DNA of 64,000 nt from Strigops habroptila (taxonomy: Eukaryota > Chordata > Aves > Psittaciformes > Psittacidae): assembly GCF_004027225.2 (NCBI RefSeq), contig NC_046360.1:5568001-5632000 (forward strand). Reading direction: 5' to 3'. Both the position numbers and the translations under genes were made by a program. Positions 41,401 through 56,400 of this stretch are shown here, piece after piece. The notes beneath the pieces are model-generated. The model searched no databases. It saw nothing but the letters and a program-made list of their open reading frames with translations, and was not told where the DNA came from. The stretch's first letter is position 1. Every line of letters begins with the position of its first letter.

Positions 41401-44400
41401 GGTCTCTGGATGCAACAGCATCCATAAATAATGACAAGATCATCTTGGAGACTTCAGCAATACCTCTCTCTCTGAGCATATTAAACTTCACTGGGTTTTG
41501 GACATCCTCCTTTTTCAGGCATTAGGAACTTTCAAAGTTACTTTATATTTGCTTCATCTATTTTCATTCCTTTTTAAAATATGTGTCACACTTGTGAAAC
41601 TTTCGAGACAAACTGCCATAAAAGTAGAAAAAAGTCAATAAATATGAACAAGGTTAGTTTTGACTGGAGCTCAAACATCCCACATTTTAGAATGCTAGAT
41701 AGGTGAGTGAGTTGAATCTTCCCTTGATCACCCATGTCAGCCTTTCTTTTGGGGAACCACTGGGGTGAATAAAAATCTCCGAATAAAGCAAATATATACC
41801 TGCATGCAAAGTACTTTCTTGGGGTGCCTATTCATTTGGGAGAGAATACTCAATTACAGCTGCAAGGCATGGGTGGCATACTTTCAGATGCAAGAGGAAC
41901 AGGAATCTGCTGACATTATGGAAAATTCAGCAAACACGGCTTCATTTCTTTTGTTAATTACTGCTATTCCAAAGGGAAACTGCATCTAGTGAAAGAGGGG
42001 AAATTACCGAGCACTTTGGGAGCAGAATCTGACCTGCATTTTCTATCAGAAAGCTTATCAGGATGGTGAGCCATATCCTGCAAATGAAACTCAGACACCC
42101 ATGAGTCCTTCCCCAGGCAGTATTCATATACTGAATTCCACTTCTGCAGAGTGGGTCAACCAACCGTACCCTTCACGTACACTAATGCGTAAGAGAAGTC
42201 TGCCTACAGACTTGAACAGGTCTGAAATGATTTACTACACCAATTAACAGTCTGAACCTTTCCTTTAAATACCAACATTGGCAACACTAATTTAAAATCA
42301 AGAAGTAAATATACTTTCTGATGTATAAAGGACAAGAACAGTCTAGGGATAATTCATTTTTTCCCAGAGGAAGGGGACACAAAAGGCATGCAGAAAGATT
42401 TCACTTTCAACCTTTATATTAGCAGAATAATAGATTATTTTTTCTTTTTCAGAAGTACCTATCTCATTCCAGATAGTATCAGAATAAAAGAACTGAATTT
42501 ATAGTACATGAAAACAGTTACAAGGTCGGTCAAAATTCTTGTATGCATGAAAAACTAGTATTGGGTTTTAGTTAAATAAGAGCATATAGCAAGAAAAAAC
42601 AATGTGAGTTTCCCTGCAGTTCAAGTCATCCAATTTTCTAAGAAAACACAATTTAGTGTAATTGCTAGACACACTAAAAGCAAACACAATTTACATGCAT
42701 AAATATACTGTGGGAAATATATATTCTATATTGGGTAGGTTCAACATTCTAAGTGTACTTTAGTTGTTATACTAAAGTTGTCTTCCAGAATAAACATTGC
42801 TGTGCAGTGTTAAAGTAATATTTCTGATAGGTGTTTCCTGTCTCTCGTGATTCCTTAGAGCATGAGAATCTCTAACAATGCATTTCTCAAATAAAACTGA
42901 CCCAACTCCCTTTCTTACAAGCAGGCTTTAAAGCTTGTGGAGGAGATGGGATTAGCACTAGCAACAGGGACAAACTACTCAGACATGAAAAACCTAAGTT
43001 GTTTTTTTACTATATGTATGGATGGATGCTTATATAAAACTCCTTCCTCAGAAACAACTGATTTCTGGGTAGCACATGTAGTAGTATATTGTTGTATGGA
43101 CACGGGAAAGGTCCCCAGGTACAGAACAGAAATTGCAACTTCAACAATTACATATAGGAAAATAGTCAGTTAAAAGAGCAGCTACCAAATAATGCAAAAC
43201 CCAAAAGTAATAAATGTATTACTTTACATCATAAACAATGACATCATAAAAAAGATTCACCCCAGTTCTAGGACTATAAAACAGTGTGATTGTTAATGGT
43301 CTGCAAAATCTGTAACTAATAGAAATGCTCCGAAGAATCAAAGCATGGAGGTCCTCCTAACATTCCTCTACAGCCACACTTACCTTAAGTGCATTGTGTG
43401 AAGTCACGCTGACTCTCCGCCTTCCTCCATCCTCCAGCTGCATTTCTGAGTACAGCTCTTCCTCATCTTCTTCCATAATATCAGACAAATCGGAACCTCT
43501 GCTGCTCTCTGTATGGTACTCTTCACCATGGCAATAGTGAGGCTAATTGACAGGATGAAAGAGAAAGATCTTTGCTGACTGTAAAGCTGAAAATCCTTGT
43601 TTAACACCTATGAGGACTAGAGCATATCCTAGGTTTGCATAGTACACTAATAGCCACATATAAGTTACATCATGCAGCTTGCTGGTCTGTTCTAGTGGAG
43701 AGATCACATTTCAATTTTTTTTGCCCATTTATGCTCCCAACTCAGGAAATCCAATCTTTATCCCATAGGTGATACAAAAAAGGATGTCTGCACTCACAGC
43801 ACCCAATCTAGATTTAGACTTGATTGAATTCCTTGATTTTTAAACCATGAGGTCCTTCATGCATCAGTGGACTTGCTGACCAAACTGTAAAGGCCCTAGG
43901 ATAATTCTCGTATCATCTGCTCTTCACAGATGTTTGTTACATCACATTGTAATTTAAAAGTGATCAGCATTTAATTCTCGCAGGATGTTACCATTACCGT
44001 ATGATATAGCCAGCTAATGAAATTTGAAGCTTTCATTCTCTTTAACAGGAGTGGCCTCTGCTAAACATTACATCTGACAAATCAGATCATGAACAAAACT
44101 CATCATATTTCCAAATGTGCATCTGACTGTCAGATTGCAGCAGAATTATCTGAACAATCAGAATTCTAGAAGTACTAGAATTCTAGAAATTACTGCATTC
44201 CTTCCTCCTACAATACTAATGAAGAAAAGACTTTTGATAGGGAATCAGCACATGGAATAGCAATTCCTTCTGGAAGATACTGGCAGCACATGGGCATTAT
44301 AATGAAATTAGCAAGCTAATAATTTCTTATGGAGAAAGCCACCACAGATGAGATTTCTCCAATTTTCTCCAATTATTTCTTTCCTAACAAACCCAGCAGT

Positions 44401-47400
44401 AGAAGTGAGCATTTTTCATAAACAATGCAAATGAGCAATTAAAATACAAGTAGGTGAAGCTATAAAATAAACATCTAATAATCAAGTTACACTTAACACA
44501 CTGTAGCTGTTTGGCCAGACATAATTTAAGCTCTATTTCTCAAAGTGCATTTTTTGACATAGTGCTTTAAAGCAATGAAGAATTCTTTCAGCCTTACATG
44601 AAAACTAAATTTGAAACCTAGTCAGATCTGAGAATACTTGTAGCCAGAGAGATTTTGCATCTAGCTCTGAGGAAATTCCTCACAGATAAAAGAGCTTAAT
44701 CTTTTTAGGCTTCAAAGAATATAACTTCATTGAACACTTGTTTCATGTTAGACACCTGAAACAGTAACAAGATCAGGCCACTTACTTGCTTTCCAAGTTC
44801 TGACCCTTTCAGGAAATCATCAACTGAAGCCCCCTTTCTTTTGACATTGGGAGAATCATAGCCATCCTCCTCCTCATCTGAGTTGGCATACTGGGCTACG
44901 TTACTCCTTTCACTAAAAACACTCCTCCTCTCCATCTAGCAAAGCAACAAGAAATAGAAAATTGTGAAGCAGACAGTTCCTGCAACCAGTGGTAGAAATG
45001 GCAAATATAAGACAGTAGGACTCAAGAACACAGCATTTAAATACACTCCTGGTTTAAAGCAATGTGGGTTTCCTGACTGTAACCTGAGTTTTCAAGAATT
45101 TTTTGCTTCTTGTATTACTCTTGCTCATAAACAATTATATTCTTTTACGTGACCATCAACTCAGCTGCCAGCTTTCTTCCTTGTACCACTTATGTAAAAA
45201 TTCTCAGTATTCTACAGTCAGAGCCTGCTAACAAAGATGTTAACTTCCCCTTGGCAAAGGTTTAGCGGACAGCCTAGTCACCACAGCATTTTTAACCTTA
45301 GTACAAAAAAATCTATAGAATGTGACTTTGTGTTCTTCCTGTGCTCTGAGATGACTCCTGCTCTCAGCTACTTGATTCCTTCTGCTTACTCTCATGACAA
45401 TAACCATAAGCCATCTAACAGGCTGGATGAAGGGCTGGAAGAAGGCACACAGCTGCTTCTGCAGCAGCCTACTGCTAGGGAAGAATTTCTACTCCTGGGG
45501 ACTGAACATGACAAATATCATTGGCACAATTTGATTTCATTTAGAGTGAATCCATCTGTAAACTTCTGTCCAGATCCCTGAATTAAACGTTTCAAGCATC
45601 ACTAAAATTAATGTAATTAAACATGGTTCAGAGCATATGTTATGTCAGCAATTTTCAAAACCAGAAAAAGTATTTCAATTCTCTTTCCCTATATGGTTTT
45701 TAAATCAACTTTCACCTCAGAGTGCCAAACAAACTAATTGCCTTTTCTCCCTCCATTACATTTATGTCAGCCTGCTTTATTTATAAACAAGAGGAAGAAA
45801 TATACACATGCATATAGATGTATTTAGCAGACCTTATTGATCCAGAATTATTCAGCTGGGTTTAGAATACAAGCACATCTCTTATCTGTCGGCTGGTTAG
45901 ATTCCCTTATTAGACTTTTTTTGTGAACTGTCATTTTGTGAACTGTCAAAAAGATTAGCTCTCACAGTAAGTCTTCTCATGACTTCTGTCTTGCGGCCTA
46001 TTTAGGGACCCATTTTTAAACTGCCCTTTATTGCTTTGGTCTCTTTCAAAGTACTTCAGTACTTGGTTGACTTTTCTCACATAAATGCAAGCCTCCCTTT
46101 TGAGTCTTGCAGGATCCAAGCACAAACTTTGATGATTACTACCCCCTGCCCAGAACTAAGGCTCTGCATTTTTGGAGACAACATTTCTAGTGCTGTTATG
46201 GGCTTTCTATGCCAATCAAAGGCTGACCTTTATGGTTACAAGCATCTTTGTGGAAGATGGCACGGAATTCTAGCACACTGCTTCTTCTCAAACTACAGAT
46301 CTTTAGGGTTTAGGAATAATTAGCTGCTCCTTAAAGCATATGATGAAAAAATTCTTTGATGAAAAGTACCACAATGAATAAAGCCAACCCAAAAAAAAGC
46401 CTTTTTGAAAGAAAAAGTTTGCCTTTACCCTACTGCTCTCTGCAACTCGTTGTGCAGCTTCTCTTGCCATGGCTTTTGCAACAGTATTTGGGACAGGCGT
46501 GCCTTGAGGTTGAGGGAGTATTCGGTTAGGTGATGGAGACCTCCTCCCCTGGATTGGGCTGTGGAAGTTGGGAACCGGTGGCTCAAGCATATGTCCATGA
46601 ACAGGGGATGCCGAACGAGTCTGCTCCCATGACTCATCCATTTTTAAATGTGGACCTAAATGTTCTTCTTTGGTTTCTGGGGCTCCGGCACTTGCTAATG
46701 GCTTAGATTTGGGAGCAGTTCTAGGGTGAGGGGTTGGAGGGACCAGTAGGTCAGATGGAACGGCAGCAACAGAAGAATCCACTGATTCCCCTTGTGCAGA
46801 GAGTGTTCGAACTGTAACTTCCTTTGCTTCCAAACTCCTTAGTCTCATTAGCTCCACCAATGTGCTCTCTGCTGTTGGAAAGATCACCTCTGCCACCTGA
46901 AGTAAACAAGCAACATATTAGCATGAAGACATCTAATTCCCTCCCCTCAACCCCATGAAAGCACAATCTTCCAAGTCTTAACATGGAGTGAATTATTGCC
47001 AACCCAGGGTAAGCTGCAAGAGCCCACATTATGGCTCCAAACCAGTTAGCACCAGTTATCTTTAATCCTTCCAGCTCATTTGTCCAAAAAAAAAAGGGCT
47101 GAAAAGCTTAAGTGCTTATAGAAAGGAAGTTAATGAGCAAGTTATGCACAAACAAAAGAGTAGGTTCTGTTGAAAGCTGAGAAAACCCTGCACACATTGA
47201 AGTGCTGACACATGTTTATTGTTGCCTTTACCTGTCAGTTGAAATTCACCTAATGTAGATGGTCACTGTAACGCCGAAAGGAGAACTCACCCGTTGACCT
47301 TTTGCATAAACACCGTAGCCTGTGACATTGGCCCCATGGGAGGTCCCTGTTGCTGTCAGAGTTGGTGGTTTCCAGGACACCTGTATGGTTGCTGGGGTGG

Positions 47401-50400
47401 ACCCAGCCCGTACAGTAACATCTTGAGGTGGAGCTGGAGGACCTAAGAAAGACAGGAAGGGTAACTGTACAGATTCAAAAGCACTTACAGAAGCATAGGC
47501 TCGGCAGGTCATGGAGCCAAGAACTGACCCTCAGCTTACAGCCATTGACTAAGATAAATTTCTTTAAAAGGTGGTCTGTACTTGCAACTTGAACCTATTT
47601 GTTATCCCTCCAGGCTGTGTAACTGCTACGTACCCATAATACAGAAGTTAACAGAAAAAGGAGGGAGAGAAAGGCCCCAGAGTGACACTGTTAGTGGAAA
47701 ACTGCTGCAGCTGACAGCAAGTGACTTCCTGGTATAAATCTCTGCACTGAATGAACACTACATACTCAGGAATCACTTTCAAATTCTGTGTCTCTGGACC
47801 GTGACTCCAAGCAATGATTTATGGGCCAGAAGCACATTGACCCTAAGGCACCATGTGAACTGCAAGCCAGAACTTTAACCTTTTCAACCAGCAGCATGCT
47901 GGTTTAAAGGACGACTGGACTCAACATCTTTTCTCTACGCTGAATCAAAAAATACACCTACTAACCTTTTAAGGCATTTGCAACATGTTAGTGTAACAAC
48001 ACATGAAATACATTCTTAATTGAAAGACATTATTACTCTACTACAAATAGATCTACTTTGGACAGAAATTCAAAGTAAAAATATCATAGAGATTGTTAAG
48101 TCATTCATTTCCAGGCATCCTGTTGTATTAGTTTAACAGTCAAATCCTGAGAAGTGTTTCATGCTAAAACATTTCAGAAGCAAGGTTCAGCTCTGTGTAA
48201 TAGCCAGGAGAATGCAAACTTTGGTTGCTGTGAGTTTGCTCATTTATTGCTTTAGCATACTTCAGCAACTAGAGGGAGATACAGCATGGGAAGTGTTTGG
48301 CCTGAAAAAACATCACTGAAAAGGCCTTTCCCAAATAACAAAGTCAACATAGCTAATAAGTTCAAGCCACCACAGAGGCAGTATCTCCCGACTGCCACAC
48401 AACATATTTTAAGTTTAAAACGCCCTCCCTCCAAGCAGATTCTGTAATAGCACTACACTTACCTCATTGAAATGATTGAAGACAAAAGAATGAATGCCTG
48501 AGCTGAGGACATTTTTACTGGAACTATAAATCAACAACATCAAAAGCAGTAGGCATACAAGCTTAACTCCCTCTCTACTCAACCAGCATGACGGTGCTGC
48601 ATGTCTCCTTACACATAAGTCATGCAAGCCAAGGAAGAGACCAGAACTAATTCCTGCCCCTTTGCTAGAATCAAATCCCAGCAGGAAGTCAGTTAAGCCA
48701 TAGCTCAGTACATGCTATTGAAATTTCACTCGCCAGGAGTCACTTGTACTTGACTGTCCCTGCTTCAGAGACATTCAGTGCTCTGAAAGTCTGCACATAT
48801 AGAGAGTCTTCCGCTTGCCCTTGATTAGATGACCTTGGTGAGATGGATTTACAAGGAGAAATGTTCAAATTTTTCAGGTACTGCCATACACCCCCAAAAT
48901 TGTGAGATTATCCTTTAAATGCACTAAATTATTTCTGCTCTAGTTTTCAACATTACTTCACTGTTCTTAAATACCAGGAAATGACTGTTAACACTTATCA
49001 ACATTCCTAATGTAAAAGCAAGGTGGGAAAACACAACCAACTTGTTATCCTTACAAATTCAAATTGTACAATGTGATTGCAACTTCACAATCAAAATGCA
49101 TTTACATCCCCTAAATGACTGTGTGGTTCTCTAAGATGTCTGTGTTTGTTTTCATTACAGAAAAGGGCTGGATCATCCCTGTAAAAAGTGCTTTAAGACA
49201 CATAAATAACATACAAATAATGTGTCCTAAGTGATAACTGTTTTTTTCCCAGTGTTGTTCACACCAGTGAAAATAAATTACTACCAGAAATACTACAACT
49301 GGACAAATTAAATACAAATGGAGATTACCCTGATAAAACAATGAGCGTTTGATTTGTGATGATGGTAAACATAGCTTTTCCTAGTTGATCTCCCCAAAAT
49401 GCTTCAGTCCTTACCCAGGAACAAAGACGAGAATAACGCAGGACAGAATTAGTTTTAGATACCATAAAACAATCTCATAATCCCCAGTCTGCTCATAAAA
49501 GTGACAGGGATTTCAACATAAAGCTAAATGTTAAATTATTTAGTATTTTCAAAGAAACATAACTGTAGTGTTTTGGGGTAGGGAGAAAAATATCAAACCT
49601 GCTGGCAATGTAGAAAATTCCACAAAGGCCTCCTTTTTTTCTCGCTGTTCCAGGGGAAGCTGCCAGGGCATCTGATGGGGCTTTGCCATGACCTTCACCT
49701 TGTAGGCCATATTGGGCTTCAAATTAAAAAAATGGTACTTGTAGCTAGCAGCCTTGACAATGTCAAATTCTTCTTCATTAAGAAAGATCACATGACTGTA
49801 ATTACTATTTGTAGGGAGCCAGGACAGCTCAGCAGAAATCTGGGTGATGTTGTCCACTTTAAGATTAGAGGGGGCCACTATGACATCCTTCCCAACCAAC
49901 AAAGTGCACTGCAGTTCATCTGAGTTACCCTTGTTTGTGATGCTCTGAACTGATATTCGGTATGTACAAGTAGAAATGTTAAGCTTTTCTATAAGAGCTT
50001 TCGTTCTGCTTCCCAAGGCTACGTTCATCCGTACTTCTTTGTCAACCAGAACATTGTAGCTGCTAATGGTTCCCCATCCGGGTGGCACTACCGGTGGCTC
50101 CCAGCCCACAATTACACTTTTGGCTAGTTGTTTAATAAGGGTGATTTTTCTAGGATAAGGCACAATGTCTTCTCCAATTTCATCAATGTTCACATCCAGA
50201 GTCCCTGCGCCATTGCTGATTATGCTAGAGTCTACATGACTTGGTGGACTTATCTCCAAGAGATCTCCTTCCAAAACAGGACCCGAATGGTTGATAAAAT
50301 TCTGATCTTGTTCACTGCTTAATGTGCTTGATAACCGGGTCTCATTGTCTTGAACAAAATCCACAAAGTTTGAAGGGACTAGTCCTCTTTGTCCATCTAG

Positions 50401-53400
50401 AAGTTCTCCTGGTAAGAAAGAACAATGCCTTTAAAAGGAGAATACCTTTTGCATGTCAATGCCTTGCAAGAGACAAGATAAGAAAGAAAATATAAGTGAA
50501 AACTGCACATAAACAACATTCACAGTTTGAGAATCTAAAGGTTCAGTGAGGCAAAACCCAGAAATGCCAGTAAGCTTTCTTGTCAACTTAAAGCTTGCCA
50601 GTAGGAAAAGCTGACAATATAAAATATCTTATAATTAGCTTTGCCTGCAAGGAGTGGCTTTGCTGGTGCAGAAACTCTGTTAATTAACACAATGATGATA
50701 GGGTAATTTTAGCAACTTATTTGGTAGTAGATGAAGGAAGGAATCAGGAGCGTGTTTGACAGATGAACTGTTTTCAATCTGCATGAATTAGCATGAATTC
50801 ACAGATTAAAAAAAAATACCTTCATAAAAGCCATCTTCATCCATATCTCCATACACATAAAGGTACTTTCCTGCCGTAAGGGGGAGCTCTGCTTCTGGAT
50901 TTTCATTTGGTCCATCAAAAGGGTTATAACTGCAATGGAATACAGATGGAAAACGTGTGTTCACTTACAACCCCCACACAACCGCATACTAACCACATAA
51001 AGGTTTACAGTTCTAAGCCTGCACAGGTCAGTAATTCCTCAGTTCAATCTTTTTGCTTCTCTTCTGAAACATACACTCTGACCCGAGTCTAGGTCAGTTT
51101 GTTGTTGGGAACTGTAACTGTACCACCAACAGGCTGCCATGAAACACAATCTATTTGCTGAAGCACTACACACTTAAAACTACATCCTTTTCTGTAGAAT
51201 TTACTCACACATTTCTCAGTTGGGACTCTTGGAATACACTGGCCATAGTATTTTCGTTTTCTAAAGTGAATTAAAGCAAACTCCGTTGTGGGGTCTTTTC
51301 CAGCCCCCATATTCCATTTGTTTTATCTGACAGTCTTTTACACAAGTTTAACTTCAACAGAGACAAGTTCAATAGAGACAAGACCAGTAAGTTACACCTA
51401 AAACAAGGTACTCATAGAAAAAATTATAAAGTATTTAAATCCATATCCATCCTGAAAGAAATTGTTAGTCACAGAAATTTTTATTTTGACAGTACTTTAT
51501 ATCTGAAATTTTAATTCAGATTCAGGGAAAAGCAAAGATATGAGGAACTGTTAAATTTTTCTTGCAGTGATGAAAAAGCAATTTATAAGAACAGATTGAG
51601 ACATCCTCTATGAAGTGGGAGGTACACCTCATCTCATTTGGACCTTGAAGGGTAGAAACACAGGGGTGGGTAAAAGAGCCATGCCATGTTAAACTTTCTC
51701 TGACAATAAAAGCACATGGAAATGGCACTACTGTGCAGCCAGTGCAAACAGGAAAAGGGTCTGCCATCCATAACATTGGTTCCAGGTAATAATTTAGTGC
51801 ATGAATAAAAGTGAAGCAAAACTAAACATTGAATATTACCAATACGTTTTTTACCTATATCGGGCAATGCAAAGATGGACTTTCCCAGAATATCTCTGCT
51901 TTGAGGTATTGGAATTCTGATCATTATCCATCTGTAAAAAAGAAGAAAAAAAAATACAGAAAAAGACAATGATATTTCAAAAAGATGCAGACACTGTTTT
52001 CCTGACAGGTGACAGAAACCACTCAGCAAACAGGCAACATTTAAAAATAGATAAATTAAGTTATAGCATGAAACGTAACTGGTTAATTTTACTTAGAAGA
52101 ACTTAGGCTAAAAAAGAACTGCAAATCAGTTTCTAACAGGGCAAAGAAATGGAGCTAATTCCTTGACTTCTTGCTAGAGAATCAGATCACCTGCCTAAGA
52201 ATGGATGGTGGTTTTCCTCAAAAGCTTGCAAAATTGGTCAGTGGAGATGGCTGAAGGAGATGTGATGCTGGCCACACCACTCCCTTTCATGCTGCCAACT
52301 AAAGACATATTTTAACCATACCAGTCTCACTGACCATCTCACCCTCCTGACTAAGTTTTTACTAAAGTCTTCATTAAAGTATAGTAAACTCAGTTATTCC
52401 AAGATGACCTGGTGTAAGTGGTATGCCTGGTGTTTCTGGGCATAATACAGCTACATGATCACATGGACAATCTAGGGTGATACCTTAATGTTTTCATCAG
52501 AAATAATAGTAGAAATCTCATACCAGTGATTAAGTACTTAAGACAAATGCTGAGTTTAGAGCTGGTGCAAGTGTCAACTTCCAAATACCCGGAAACATGA
52601 GTATCACATAAGACACACCCCCTCGCAAATCCAGTCCTCAGCAGCAGCATCTGTTGAATTCCATCTTTCCACTAACTGAAAGAAATATTTTATTTCCTCT
52701 GAATTTACCATCACATTTAATTTAATTCTGCCAGGCCACACATTTATTCCATTAGAAATCCAGTCTACAAACCCTGGAGATTAAATTGTAATGCTGAATC
52801 AACACAGACTCCACCTATTCTAGCTCTGCGCTAGGTATCTCTAGGTAAAATAGCAATGCTTTCTGTTATGCTTCGAGCCTAGCACAGTTTTTACAGTGAG
52901 AGATGCACTTTCCTCATTTTACAGTATGCTGTGAACCCTTTCAGGAAAAATGAACAACTTTGCACCTCAGCTTGAGAGAACTTTAAGGTAGAAATACTAG
53001 TTTTAACAGTGGGATCAAATAAGAGAAAACCAGAACAGCATTTTATGATCTGGACAAAGAGAATATTGAACTGCAACTTTCAGGCCTAAACTGGTCCCTG
53101 CTTGATTTTGTACGGAACAAAAGTGCACCAGAAAAATATTGAGTCAAGTCACTGCGCCTCTGAATTAACTCTGAAGAGGTGGGTTAGCTTGTTGGGTTAG
53201 CACATCACACACTATTCTGCCAACACTCCACTTCCAGTGATGAGACAGCAGTAGTCAGCTAACAGGTACTCTCCCCTGTGTAGCATTTGGGAAGGCAGAC
53301 ACATTTTCAAGAGTTATCATCCTGAAACCTTTTTACAGGCATGCCACAAAGCTCCTAACTAACCCAACAATGCTTATTCTAGAAGACTGTTACTAGTAAC

Positions 53401-56400
53401 GATCAGGGAAGTTGCAGACGTATTTTCACAGAGTGTTAATTTCTTTTATTTCACGCTTCACAGCATTATGCTCCATTCTTGGATTTTATTCATATACTCT
53501 TCCACTGGGTTTGGATACCTCTGAAAAAGAATGGAGCTTAATTTCTGTGAGCTTGCATAATATAAGTATGTATCATATAATTACACTCTAGAAGACACAC
53601 AATGAACAATTCTGCAAAAGAAGGCTTGACATTCTCAGTGAGATAACCCAAAAATAATAGAAAGAGGGAATTAAATTTGATGTGCACTTCTATTCCTTGC
53701 TGTTAGTTTTGCTTCCCTAAGTCACATTGCTAAGCTGCTTTTTCTGGTTTGACTACTTCGGGATGCTTTTTCTGTGGCCTCTTCAAAAAGCAGTGAATGT
53801 TCCCACTTCTCAGCAATGCTGCTACACATAAATATACACATATGTTTATTTGTGGATTCTCCTTATATATGCCCATGGAATTCCTACTGTACAAGAATAT
53901 CCCACACCATACTCAGGCTTGTGATCCATTTTAAAACATTTTACCAACCTCCACAGGTTCAGTCGCAATGAATATAAAATAGAAAGCATGCGCACAGTTT
54001 AGATTTATTTACTTCCATAAGGATTAAGAATGGGATTTAGACTGCAAGGTAGGGAGTAAAATCTGAAGATCATTTCCTCATAGCTGTCTTACCACATCCT
54101 CCAACTTTCAATTCCAGGTTCCAGGCTCATATCAGTTTAGGAGAGTGCTAGAAACAAGTCCTGCAGAATGAGCTACTTTCTCTGTCACAGCATACCTGCC
54201 TGCAGAGGGCACTGCATGGAATTTCTCTTCCATTGCCCAGGCTGTACCAAATTCACACTTTTTGGTAGATATAATAAATAATAATAAAGCTGCATAACAT
54301 ACACATACACCAAAAGAGACACAAACAGAAGTACTAACTCACACCTTTTATGCACAGAAGTAGTACAACACTGAATGCATCACTGAAGGCTGAGGTTTTC
54401 ATAAAAGCTCAAGGTTCTCTCACACTCATTTTTTTAATGCTGTGTAACTAGGGTACCAGCTGAGACTTCTTCAAAAACGTCACATTAATTCCCATTGGTT
54501 AACCAAGTCAATTCCCATGTTAAGCAAGTTGTCTCAGAAAATGAGAACATTCATGCCTGGACTTCTTAAAAGCAGATGGATCAACCTGCATTGGTCCCCT
54601 GGAGTGGAGAAGTCTTGGCCTCATAACAAATATTTTCAGCAACAAATTTTAAAGGACAAAGACTCACGTCTGAATCAAATCTGCATCTTGGGGTACCAGA
54701 TCTTGACTTGGACAGGAATGTAGGTTTGACAGACAATTGTTCTGGTTTGTCTCCAGATATTTGAAGGGGTCGTATAAACTCTGAAATCACACAACGACTT
54801 CCAGAAGGACTTTCATGACCTGGCAGTGACCAAAACACATATAAGCATTGTTCTCAAGCAGAAACATTGCCAGCTAGTAAGAAGCAGTGAGTTATTTTCT
54901 TGTCCTGTTAGAAATCCTTCTAGAAAAAGACTAAGGTACGTAGACTGCAGAGCATAAAAACTGCTAAGACTACTAGTTCCCAGCCTTTCAGTAAATTGCG
55001 TAAGTCAACAATATGTAATGGAATATAATGTAGAAAATGAAGGTATTTTAATTAAAAAAAAAAGAAAATCAAAGTTAAAGTTTGCCCTAATGGGGGAAAA
55101 AAAAATCCACCTGTGTTCCTTGATAGTTTCAGACAAGACATGCTGCTTAATATGCCCAGCACTAAAAGCTGCTGTTGGAACCCATCTATTTCTTTTGGGG
55201 GCTTTGTCATGTGTGGGAAAGTAGAATTCAAGTTGTGCATTTATCTTCTAAGAAAGCAGCTGAAATGCTAGTAATCTAGTTGGCAGGATATTCATTGGGA
55301 AATGAAGGGAAGTGATTTGACTTTTTGCAGGACAAAGTTCCAAGAGCACTTGCTTCACATTTCTTATGAGCTCCTCATTTACACCGGTACCAAACCATAC
55401 AGTTTGATCCCAGGGCCATCTCTCCAGTTTCCAAAAATCAAAAGACACCCCACCTCCACTTAAAAATAAAAAGAAGATGACAGCTTATACTGCACATTTA
55501 AGGGACCTAGGCAGGCAGCCTTACAAGAGGCTGAACACTCTTTTCTCAAGTGAAAACCAGGCCCAGTGGTGAGGGGAGACGAGTTAAAAGAACAGCTCCA
55601 TCAATGTTGCAAGAGGGACTAATAAAGTGTAATATAAAATACTTCTACATTTTTTCCCTTTTACTGTTAGTTTATTCCCCAGATGACATGAAAACACACA
55701 GGATATTGTAAACTGAGCCTAATTATACTTGCAGCATCAGCAGAAGTAAGAGCAAAGCAGAGAGCTAGGGCATTGCTGACACAATCAGATATGCAGAATG
55801 CCTTCTCCTTTCTCTCTCTCTCCTTAGCACAGTGAACCTGTGCTCCAATTTTTTAGACCCTGGATATGTGTAGGTTCAGCATTTCCTCTCCAGTTCTGCA
55901 GAAGTCTGGACAGCAATGTTTTGCTACTGAATTGCAAGCTTCCCAGACATATGCCACAGGAATTATGAGTGGAACTTCTTTGTTCATATTGCAGAAGACG
56001 ATAAGCTCCAAAACATATCATCAGAGGGTTTTTCTGGTGTTCTCCTTAGTCCGATATGATTAATTTTCTCAGCATCACTGTAATTTACAGCAGGACAGCT
56101 TAAGCACATTGACAGCAGGGAAATATACAAGTCATCATATAAAAGATTAATTACCACCTGCCCTGCTTACACACAGTCCCCAGGCTGGAAAAGGGCACAT
56201 TTTTTATTCTTGGAACCTCTCTCACACATATAACAGAAAAGTCATCGCTGTTCAGAAACCTTTAGCCAATTTAGCTCCTTCTGTTTGCTGTTAATGTGCT
56301 TGCCATACCAGTGTCAGTGCCAAGCCTATAAATAATTGGTCCAACTGTGATTATTCATTCAAAAGAAACTGCTGTTCAGTCTCATACCTCCTGGATTTTT